Assembly (NCBI GenBank): GCA_000469685.2
Contig: LS997566.1
Location: forward strand, 42,670,920 to 42,734,919
Direction of reading: 5' to 3'
Source of the DNA: Haemonchus contortus
Taxonomy: Eukaryota; Nematoda; Chromadorea; Rhabditida; Trichostrongylidae
Length of the DNA: 64,000 bases
The notes beneath the pieces were generated by a model, which saw only the letters and a list, made by a program, of their open reading frames with translations, made no database searches and was not told where the DNA came from. The position numbers were made by a program, and so were the translations under genes. Shown here piece by piece: positions 26,506 to 36,129 of the stretch. Within the stretch, counting starts at the first letter, position 1. Every line of letters starts with the position of its first letter.

Positions 26506-29500
26506 CTAATGCCATCCCCAGCTGTTGGCCATATACGACGATGTTGGAGGCGCTTGGGAAAGGTAACCTCCGGTTGTTGGCAAGTAGCCCGTTGAGCACG
26601 GCAAATAGCTGAAATTATCAATATAATCAGATTCCTTCTCCTTCATTGTGTAGAAGAGGAAACATACCTCGCCCCACTTCCTCCAAAAGCTACAGCAGCA
26701 GCTGCAGCCTGATATGGTCCGGAGGATATTTCTGGCGGACACGGTTTACCATCTCTTACCAACATTTGAATCGGCATTCGGAAACTGAAATAGGCAGACT
26801 GAATTCCTGGTATTTTAAGCTTGTTGTTCTGCCATATACTTTCAACAAAAAATCTTAAGTCACCACAGATATACCACCTGTCAGTTAAACAATCATGGTG
26901 GTTCCCGTCGAAGCCTTCCTATAAGTCCCATTTCCTACCTCTAACCCGTGAGTTAGGCTAAAAATCCCATGTTGAGCATGACGTCTCTCGCAACCCCGAG
27001 CCACTTACTCTCCTGTTTATTCGCGTTTTCGACTTCATCCCAGAACACCCCCCTAGTCAAGAAATCTTCATGAGATTGAAAGTTAAGGAAGCTCTTAAAC
27101 GCCTTCGAACCGGAAGACTAATGCTTTCCATGATGCTACAGCTTTTGAGGAGCAATCAGTATAGCTCAAATGCACTAGCAGCTTCTGGCTGTGCATGGCC
27201 TCTGATGGACTCCCAGATTTTAAATGAAGCAAAATGAAGGAGGAATGAACGGTACCTTCGTGTAGCAAAGGCGGTAGTGGCGGGCGTGAATGATGGTGAT
27301 GAGCTGAGAAGGCCAGGGTTGAGGCCCTTTTCTTGGATGGTCTTCTTCGTCTTGTATCTGTAACTAATGAAGCATTCATCACCTGGCTCTTGAGTAAAGG
27401 ATTGAAGCAGAGCGGGAAATCCAAGAAAGGCCCAAAAACCTTCATGCCACACCTCGGAGGTGAAGTCATTCGCATTTGATTATAAATAGAATAAATCAGT
27501 CATCCTGACCAGATATGCATGAACCCAAATCTGCCAAGAGGAATGTCCAACGTGGTACCACTAATATTTTGTTACCATTATCTTTTTAAATTGCCTAAGA
27601 TCGATTCAATCACACACCGTTCCCATCTCCTACATATGCATAAATCTAGAATATTGCCTCGATCTGACGGGGTTCACGTGGGTGGGTGGTAGTCGAAAAA
27701 CCGGTACTAATTGCCTTCGACTTCATTTATGAGAAGATATTCTAGATTCCAGAACCCACCGATGGTTTTGAAACCATATTTTGACTTGAGTAGGTGTGAG
27801 TCGAATTTGCATGGCAAGCTGTTCGCGTTCAGGTGCACTCAGGTATCTGGAAACATTCAGGTCTATCATACAGACACAAAAGGTGCAAAGCAAATGTACC
27901 ACGAAATAACTTTGAACAGTTCCAATCTGTTGATTCAGGGATTTTTCAACACATAATACTCAACTGAACAGAGCTGAGGTGGTGTACGTAGTAGGGAGTG
28001 ACCCATTACCGAGGGTGAAGTCCTGTATTGGTGCCTACCTAGGCTATTCAGGCCTTCAATCCCTGCATACTCGATTGACTGGTACCAGGCTTGTCGGGGA
28101 GGATAAAAGCACTGCCTTGTACAGCGGCTGGCTACCGTTATAGAGGCCACAATTGCACTCATATGGGGAGACGGACATTAGGAGTTTGTGTAATCGATCC
28201 GCCGCACGCGGCTGCCGCGGACCATTTGCCTCGTTAAAACAGTTCTAGCGTTCTTCATACAGCTCAAATGTGCAATTATTATTTTCGGCATGATTCTAAT
28301 GTTAGTTCGTTTGCTCCTGCATTTTTTACTTGCTGCTGTATTCTGCTACATTAATTCGCGCGCGGCGCCTCTCTTGCCGCGACGCGACAATTACGTTCCT
28401 ATTGCACCACACCCCACTCGAATGCCACTTCGATTCTGAAGTCGATACCCAAAGACGGTAGTAATTAACGCCAAAAGAATATCCTATATCCATCGATTTA
28501 GCGAGCCCATCCGATCATTGACCGGAACCAGGACGGTCATACAAGCAGCTAATGTCCAGCTGAAGATGAGAGAGCAGCGCCTGGGCCGGTATGAACACAT
28601 ACTGTAAAGGCCACAGAACCATCCAGCAAGGGAGGCAATGGAGTGAGCGTTTCAAAGGAAGCTACTACGACGAGCTCGAAGAAGAGGTGGTGAAGCGTAT
28701 TCGAGATGGACTTCTCCGAAATCAGGGTGACAGCATAAGATGCTGTTGGTAGAATAAAATGGATATGACTAACAAGAATAGCGGATGCTACGAAGATGAA
28801 GAAGAAAGAAAAGAAGAAGTAGAACTGACAACTTCTATACTTCACCACTCCTATGCATCGGCCATTCTTTGAGAAGACCATGCGCGTGCATATTATCCTT
28901 GATTCGACTACAAAGTATCCACAGTGGATTTCGGTAGGCGAAATCCAAGCTCAATCGGAATCTACGATGGGTACCACCGTATCCCTCAAAATTCTCTACT
29001 ACTTGAAAGTAAACGTGTAATCCTGCTAGTTCTCTCACCACACCAGACGCTTAAGAGAAATCCTTCAAAAAAGCCGACCATGGGTTTTGTTTGCTGATGT
29101 TACCGTAACCGAAAGAATCAGTGGGCCTCAACGAACAAACACGTGTCGACAAAGTGCACTTTCGTACATTAACAAACAACCGAGAAAAGCTGACATTGTG
29201 CAGTGTCAGAGGGCTTTGAATACCCGCCCCAACATCATGCATTTATTTGAAAGTACATCATTGGAAAGTAGAAAAAATGCAAAATCGCATGTCCCCAGTG
29301 CAAAAAATCTTCCCTTTCTATATCCATTACTTCTACTTCATTACTATTGATTCACTCCCGGATATTCAACGAACACCTAGGCAATCACCTCATAACCTGA
29401 CCTCACCGCCGAATTCCTGAACGAAAGGAATGATATACATCGTAACCATTGGGAAGGCGTCCGTGCCAAAGGACAACCCTTGGCCCGTCCAGGAACGTAG

Positions 29501-32500
29501 GGAGACGTTATGGACGATAAGGACTCAACCGCTCAGGAAATCGACGATTAGCGGGACGACTTCCAATTATGGTGAGGATAGAATTCTCATACTCTCATCC
29601 GCTTTATTGTTGGATTAACTGAATGGTTACTGGCAACCTATGTAACTTTTAACTTGTTGGATTATAAGAACTTCCTTAAGAGATTCACAAGGTCTGCAAA
29701 GGCCTTTCTATAATGGCTCAAGTAGAACGATTAAGTGCAAATAAGTGATTTCTGGGCGGAGGTGGTGTAGTGGCAAGTGGCGCACTATATCACACGCATG
29801 GTCAGGGGTTCGAATCCCGGATCGATGGCCGCCTAGGCCAATCAAGCCTTCCATCCCTCCGGGGTCGATGAATTGGTACCAGACTCGTCTGGGAGGATAA
29901 ATGCACTGACTTGTACATCGGCTGGCCACCGCAAGTCATTGTATAGGCCACAGACGCACTCATTACGCCACTACGATTCTGAATAGAAGTCGAGTGCGGG
30001 GCGCATCCCTCAGACAGGATTGATTAACGACAAAAACTTTATCCTTGTATCCTTTATGAGTGATTTCTACGCAACCACTTGCATTTTTCTGAACCATTCC
30101 GATGCCTACATACCCGGGCCATACCCGATATTTCGTGAAAGGTCTGGCCACTCAGAAAAAAAGAATTCAACCAATGTAGCTTATGCCGTCAGGCGCTGAG
30201 TCTCGTTCTGGTCCCAGCTTGCCCGGCTCCGTTTTAAAATTGAACAAAAAGACCTGCGCCTTTTGTAAAAATAGTATATAACACATGACGGTTGGCTGTT
30301 GTAATCTGTTATGCAATAGGCATTGATTAAGAATGAATCAGCAAGATTTCTTGAGGTAAAGAAAAGCTCAACTTTTTCCGTGCTGTTGACATTGGTCTAG
30401 AGAGAGAGCCTATAGTCCGACTAGAAGAAAAGGCCGTTCTCTTTTTCCTGCCGTCTTCACCTTTTTTTAACTTTGTTCGGAGAGAGATCTGTCACCAACT
30501 CAAAAAGAAGTCCAGCACCATGTCGACGTTGGCTAAGCTGTCTTTTTGGAGCATCGTCAGCCTCCCCTACTGCAAGGCTTCTATACCAAGTGATAAAAAC
30601 TATAGAGGATGAAGGGTTTCCAGATTTTTGTGTTCAATTTTTCATAATTACGATAATGGGATGTGGGTGATCAGCGGGAAATAGCTGATTAATTCATTTC
30701 GTCTAGTAAGTCACTGGATAACCCCTAGAGGAGGGCCATCCAACGGCAAAGGACACATCGAGGCCACAAGTAGGCTTCACCCTCCCTTCAACTTTTCGAG
30801 ATCATCATTAGCTGTGAAGAAGATACCGCTCATGGACACCCGCACCCCAGCCGCTTGCTCTTTACCCGCCGAATCCGCTTCCTTAGTGCGACGAGGCTCA
30901 TGATAAAGGGTAAAAGCGCCAGCTTTGTGAGCTCGAGCACGAGGGAATTCGAGTGCACCAGAATTCGGTTCCACTTCGAGCGCGCGGCGTATCTTAGAAC
31001 GGATACTCAAAGCAAGGAAGGTCAAGTACTGGGAGGGTAGTACTGAGTGGACAGAACGTTTTACCAAAAATTCATGACCAAATTCCATAGAGCTGACAAA
31101 CCTTTGCGTACGGAACCGTCGCTCCAGTTCATACGTTTGACCTTTGGTGAACAGAACTCGTCGCTTACGCTTCTTACGCTTTCCTGTAAAAGACCCTTTG
31201 AATGAAAACACCCTTAAATTCAGTCTTTCACCCCACACCAGAAAGGCACTGACCGTTCCCATCGTATTCGTCGTCCCCATCTTCTTCGAGCGCGTCAGCT
31301 CCATCGTCCTCGTCTTCTGCTTTCGAACTGAAACACTTTTTAGATGGGTTACCCTTTTTGAGCTGTTACTTCAGTACTTACAAATGGCTTGGCCAGCCGT
31401 TTGGAAGCTATTGTTTACCCTGGTAACTCACCCATTCTTGTCATTGAGTTCGACATCTTTCTGTTCAGTATTGCCGTTACCCATTACCATGGGATCGGTT
31501 CGTTGAAAAGGATCCGCCGGTGGGAGGCCATACATCGAACTGCCTGTGGAGTGTTCGCTATAGTGATGACACATCTCCAGTACTTCAATGTGAACACCTA
31601 CCGGATGTAATCGTTCCCGCGTGGAAATTTGATGACGGATCATAGGTGTACATGGATGGTTCCAGCGAAAAGGATGGAGCCGATGGATAACCTGAAGATG
31701 AATGGTCATGAAGGTAGCAAAGACTAAATTGTGATTTCTCTATGCCAGTAATGTGGACCCAAACGTCTGAGAGCGGGGCTACTGCTGATTACTTCTGATT
31801 CAATTGTGTGGAGGGCAATACCAGAAAAGAATCCTTGTAGATAGAAATGGGATGACACTAAGCGATGCCACTATCATGCGGCTGTTACCCTAACGATACA
31901 GGCGCTAAACCTAGAATCGAAGTATGGTAGCCCAAAAATTGCAGCTCTATCCTTTTGGGGCGTTCACTAGTTGGTAAACTCGCCTTGGATAGTCAAAACG
32001 CTTTTTCCCCAACTCGATACTGACTATCCAGTCATTTCGAATGACACTTAAACGAGTTGGTTCATCCGCAGGTTTGAATATCGCCATATATAGCAGCACT
32101 TCATGATCATCGTGTGAGAGTGGTGTTACGGTTTGTTTTTCGAACCTATCACACATATGGTCCGTGGATCGAATCCCAGACTGGTCAGCGGATTCATTTA
32201 CAATGTAGTGGCATCTTCCACGAGTTTTCGGCCAGTCCCTGGTTTTAGTCGATATTCGAGAAGGTGTTTTCATCTCCTCAGACCTATCCGGTCTCGGTTG
32301 GCAGGTCCCCTTCAATGGGAAGGTTTGGCTGGATTGAAAGAGTTCCACCTAGGGAGTGATCCGTAGACCTTGGTAGCCCTCGCCAAAACTTTATTGGGTG
32401 CTGCCAGAGAATTAACTAGATTAACCGATCAGCCGTACCAAAAAAAAACTTTCTATGAGCTGTCCAGGAGAGAGAGAAAAGCGCTGGGATTGGCTTCAGG

Positions 32501-35500
32501 GAATTCAGTAGGCTACTCCGAAACGAGCTTGTATTCAGGGCAGTTAGGGTCGGTGGTACCTCTCGATTTTAAAAATATCCGGTTTATTCCGTACTGGAGG
32601 CAATAAAGCGATGTCTTCATATCCAAGCTTCGGTCGGTCTCAATGAGCTGGTTGAACAGGAGGCGGCATTGGTCAGTTCTTGAAGCATGGCCTTGGGACC
32701 AGATTTCGCCCTGGTCAACAAAGCCTCCACTTCGAGCTGGTCGATAAATAACAAGGATCGACCCCAAGTACAAACGCCCTATCTCATCGTAGGATGTCAC
32801 CCATGATGTCCTACACTGGGAAAAACCAGATGTTTTCAGCGCAGACTGTTGCATGGAGCAGTGTAGAAAGCGGTCCTGCACACTGGGAAGAGCGGAGGTT
32901 GGTCATGTGCAGAGCTTACAAGAATCCCAGAGGAGCAGTGACTAGGAAAGTGAAATGGGCGGAATTGAAGATGATTAAAACCCTGGAGGGAATGGGGACT
33001 ACTGGCACCTTGCGCTCTTGCAGCCCACTGTTGCTCCAGACTTTCGGATACCTCCACATTCCGGGACCAGAATCTTCCCTATGATTCGCCAGAATCTCAG
33101 TGGGAAATGAGCTCAGAAAAAGCTTCTGAACCACTCAAATCCGGCCCCGAACGATTTCATTTCGACTTTTTCATCCTTTTCTTTCTTCTTTTTCCTTTTC
33201 GTCATCACTGATCCCTGATAGTGATTATCTGCGATACACGAAAGCTTTGCTAGTGTGTGTTTGTGTTCGTGAACATACTCCAACGCTACACAAACAGAAC
33301 GATGACGAGAGTGTACCCGATTTGAGGAGACACAGTACGCGCAAATACAACACATCACATCGTGGTGGGAGACCCAGACACTACCGTATCCAAACATTTC
33401 TTCGTCGGCACCGTGTTGCCCACCCACAGGTATGCTCCTAAGCCCTAGGATTATATACAGTAGCGCTCAAAAGTATTCGGCCAACTTTAACTTGCCGTAT
33501 CTTTTTTCCCAGAAGAGCAAATCACATGAAATTTTGATATGTTTAGCTGAAGCATATTTTACACTGTCCAACACTACCTGATTGCAAATCAGCCATATCC
33601 ACATATTAATGGGGAGGCGTTTGTAGACTGTGCTGAAAGCAAGTTTGTAACGTCTGCAGTTAATCCGACCTTAGGTACGTTTTTCTTCTCTTCTGGGTTC
33701 GACATTAGTGCTCGTACACTTAAGACATGGCAAAAAGGAAAGGACTCCTAGAAGGACCATCATTTGTGTTTCTAGTTGATTTTTTGTTCAAGCCCTTTTG
33801 GATATCTGGAACATGATCAGATTGCAGGTCAATAGGGGTAAATATTCACACTACACCAATGTTAGACATATTGAAATTTCGCTGGATTAGATCCAGTAGG
33901 AGAGGAGTTATGACTGAAAATTATAATTGAAGAAGCATTTCGCCGAATACTTTTGAGCGCTACTGTATATCTGTCAGTGTTAAGGTTTGACACGGTTACG
34001 GTAATGAATCGTTCCGCACCTATCTGGTCCTAGACAGAAAAGAAAAAATTGCGTGCTGATCATGCTAAATAGTCAATTTTCTTTTGTATTTATCCCTCAA
34101 AAACTAATTTTGATAACTGGGAGCTATGAGTGCCGGAAATCAATTCAACGGTCTGATTTTACCCGGCTATTAATAATTGAAACAGCCGTCCCCAAATAGT
34201 TGGGCTCCTTCACTGGGATTTGAGTAATCTGCTCGATACATTCGTTCGGTATAGGTATTGACCGACTGTTTGGTTGGTGACCATGCATACGATTTGCATT
34301 CAGAAACAAAGAGACCCTTATTGGCCCATCAGCAAGAGCTTGTGAGAGCTCTTTTTGGTTCGAACTTCTAAATTATTGTTCCAGACAAGTCCTCCAGTCA
34401 GTTTGACCAGCTTACTTTACGGTAGAGACCTACAGCAGTGCCAGAGCTTGTAGTTCTGGCAGCAACAGAGCTTCTAAGGAGCTCGCGAGGAGCCTTCAGC
34501 CAGCTCCGTCAAGGAGCCATCCGTTGATAAATCCGATCTCGAGCTTGCTAACAAAGATAACGGACGCTCCTCGACCAACTAGGCTTCCCTCTAATTGTCT
34601 ACTCGGTGGTAGACTACTTCAATGTCAATAGTTATATATAATTATTGTCGGGCGGGATGCTCAAGTAAAAATATAGAAAATCAGAAAGGTTACCCAGAAG
34701 CAAGTCCGTGGGTAGGGCTTCTTCTGGGTAACCCAGAGAAGTACTTTAATAAAGCTATTTTTTAGAAATAATATTGCTAGACAAAGTTCGTGGATCTAAT
34801 AACAAAAAGGAAGACTGAGCAAGAAGCTAAAAAAAAGAGCTCAAAGCAGCAGAGGCGCCAGGATCTGAGTATAATACTACTTCAAGCAAACGACAGTAGA
34901 AAACAGTGACCGAGCTCGAAGTCATGACAAGGTCTGACTGACCAAATTTAGCCATAAGACTCAAATTCTATAACTAAAATTCCATAACTGAAATTCAATA
35001 ATCGAAATCTCACCAGCTAGTAGCGGTAGATGTTCTGTCCATGTTCCGCTGGATGTTTGAGCCGACGCATCGCTTGGTGTATCCCATTTGAATTCGGTTC
35101 TGAAACAATGAAAAATTGCTGATCATATATGTCTCAGACTGTTTCTTTGGAAAAGACTGGATTCTGCCTGACAAACGGAGCAGTGTTGGTACTGAAATAA
35201 CTCAGAAACTGGTGCACGATGTGGAGAAATCGATAGGGGGAGCCCTGTATCCTCCCCAGTTGTCTCCGTTACTCCCGAAGGAAGAGAAGATGTGAAAACT
35301 CTGCACTCAAAAGGGAATACAGAGAAAGATAGGTACTTAGCATGGTTTTCAGATGGCCATGATAAAGGTTTTCGGATATGAACCCCCCCCCTCCCCTGTA
35401 CACCGTCCAAATGGGAAGAATGTCCCTACAAAGCGGTCAGATGGTGGAAATCCCGCTCGATCGGATTCTGTCGATTCCGCGCGTCAGAAGAAATTCCTGG

Positions 35501-35958
35501 GCACCTTACGAAGGAGATCGAATCCGAGGAAAACGTTCAAGGCCATTCTGACCTCGAGTAACCAGGACGGATCAACGAAAGCGAAACAACATCGAATGAA
35601 GCACCCTAAGTGACACTTGTAATGACGATCGCCCGACGGTTGTCCCCACAACTCTTGAGTCAAGTGTTTTTGACGAGTGTTTGGGCAGCACTACCTTAGG
35701 GTTGTGCACTGTTTACTGGCTATCTTGATACAGTATCGTGAGAAAATGACTCGTTCACACAAAGGTCAGGTTCACTCACTTGTTGCTATCGGCTGCTGGA
35801 GTGGGTAAGGATGTAGCTATACTTTGACTAAGACCATTGCCGCCGAGTGTTGTAGAATTGAGACTGGAGCCGAGGGTCGAGCTCAGGCTTGAGCTCAACG
35901 TAGGACATAAGCTTGAGCCTAATGAGTTTGAACTAGCGAGTGCCGACACGTTGAACAT
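26506..35958 (-). CDS. ceh-22: NK2-class homeobox transcription factor, ceh-22-like (complete, 10 exons)
   Basis: Nuclear DNA-binding regulator; the family (CEH-22/NKX2-5/tinman) drives pharyngeal or cardiac muscle genes. Exons on the minus strand: 35958-35780, 35099-35014, 31691-31598, 31557-31432, 31327-31254, 31183-31102, 27846-27760, 27357-27256, 26784-26668, 26608-26506. Every junction has GT/AG and keeps phase, giving 349 codons plus TAG. The start is the ATG at 35958 (MFNVSALA). Residues 1-60 are Ser/Leu-rich; about 163-186 are acidic ([12 protein letters not shown]). The homeodomain is about 191-250, with F198, W238, N241, R243 and the NK2-diagnostic Tyr54 equivalent (QNHRYKTK). About residues 278-292 form an NK2-specific domain ([15 protein letters not shown]), followed by an Ala run and the ending [10 protein letters not shown]. 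Two introns split the homeodomain. The donor of exon 3 is taken at 31597 (GTGTTC) because the nearby GTAGG donor breaks frame. Orthology to ceh-22 is inferred from family features and length. Confidence 0.94.
27973..28490 (+). mobile_element. SINE-A copy split by MITE copy 2
   Basis: Left part 27973-28164 (GAGGTGGTGTACGTAGTAGG to ATTGCACTCATAT) and right part 28415-28490 (CCACTTCGATTCTGAAGTCG) align with consecutive parts of the reference SINE. The MITE at 28165-28414 sits between them. Confidence 0.75.
28165..28414 (+). mobile_element. MITE family M, copy 2 (nested in a SINE)
   Basis: About 250 bp, GGGGAGACGG at the left and CACACCC at the right, with the same GATCCGCCGCACGCGGCTG and CGCGACGCGACAA blocks as the other copies. 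The flanks are CACTCATAT and CACTCGAAT, a 9-bp target duplication with two differences. SINE-A sequence ends at the left boundary and continues at the right one. It lies in the homeobox intron of the ceh-22-like gene. Confidence 0.78.
29440..29575 (+). pseudogene. RTE-like retrotransposon C-terminal remnant
   Basis: GGAACGTAGGGAGACGTTAT, GCTCAGGAAATCGACGATTA and GCGGGACGACTTCCAATTAT resemble the last part of the RTE fragment. Heavily decayed. It lies in the ceh-22 homeobox intron. Confidence 0.5.
29754..30058 (+). mobile_element. SINE-A, reference full-length copy
   Basis: tRNA-derived retroposon. The head has an A-box-like GGTGGTGTAGTGGCAAG and a B-box GGTTCGAATCC about 35 bases later. The body contains GGTACCAGACTCGTCTGGGA and a 3' tail of CTTTATCCTTGTATCCTTT. 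It is flanked by a perfect 10-bp target duplication AGTGATTTCT (29744-29753 and 30059-30068), which shows insertion through reverse transcription. Length is about 305 bp. It lies in the large ceh-22 homeobox intron. Confidence 0.9.
32116..32190 (+). repeat. SINE-A head remnant
   Basis: ATCACACATATGGTC followed by GGATCGAATCCC matches the head and B-box of SINE-A. The rest has decayed. It lies in the ceh-22 intron between 35014 and 31691. Confidence 0.5.
33458..33965. mobile_element. Nonautonomous Tc1-like element (MITE) in a ceh-22 intron
   Basis: A 508-bp element with inverted termini starting CAGTAGCGCTCAAAAGTATT; the first 24 bases are identical at both ends, then they diverge. It is flanked by TATA on the left and TATAT on the right, so a TA target site fits. 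The interior has no readable transposase in any frame. It sits in the intron between 35014 and 31691 of the ceh-22-like gene. The CAGT...CAAAAGT ends are typical of Tc1-like families; the exact family is not known to me. Confidence 0.85.
34688..34733. repeat. 13-bp inverted repeat
   Basis: GGTTACCCAGAAG (34688-34700) pairs with CTTCTGGGTAACC (34721-34733) across a 20-base spacer. It lies in the ceh-22 intron 35014-31691, close to exon 2. Confidence 0.75.
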
Positions 35959-35989
35959 ACCCACTCAAAGTGAAGTGCAATTGACAGCG

Positions 35990-36030
35990 AGTAGACACGC
36001 CCATTTAACCAGTGGCCCCGCCTCTTTCGA
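35990..36030 (-). promoter_or_regulatory. Candidate proximal promoter elements of the ceh-22-like gene
   Basis: Just upstream of the ATG at 35958, the minus strand carries a GC-box-like GAGGCGGGGC (36024-36015), then a CACCC/KLF-type ATGGGCGTGTC (36004-35994) and a TTAAATGG stretch between them. The segment is GC-rich compared with its surroundings. The sequence AGTGGGTATG at the start has no clear spliced-leader acceptor. Function is inference; no transcription start can be read from the sequence. Confidence 0.3.
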
Positions 36031-36129
36031 GCGTATTACGGTAGCCGTAACCCATGCTTTTTGCGCATTATTCGATATACTGGGGTCATTCCTAAGGGGG
36101 TTTTTGATCCCAAGACGATAATAGGGATA

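Noticed and set aside
25263..26506. Operon between the ceh-22-like gene and the 7TM receptor
   Set aside because: Same strand, but the 1.2-kb gap is longer than usual nematode operon spacing, and I see no clear spliced-leader acceptor before the receptor ATG.
29755..29830. tRNA gene
   Set aside because: A- and B-boxes are present, but no acceptor or anticodon stems pair, and the same head recurs in many SINE copies.
30777..31304. 175-codon open frame on the minus strand
   Set aside because: Only its part at 31183-31102 is real, being homeodomain exon 6 of the ceh-22-like gene. The rest is intron read-through on both sides.
35353..35613. 86-codon basic plus-strand frame
   Set aside because: Inside the first intron of the ceh-22-like gene; no family motif and no exon chain on that strand.
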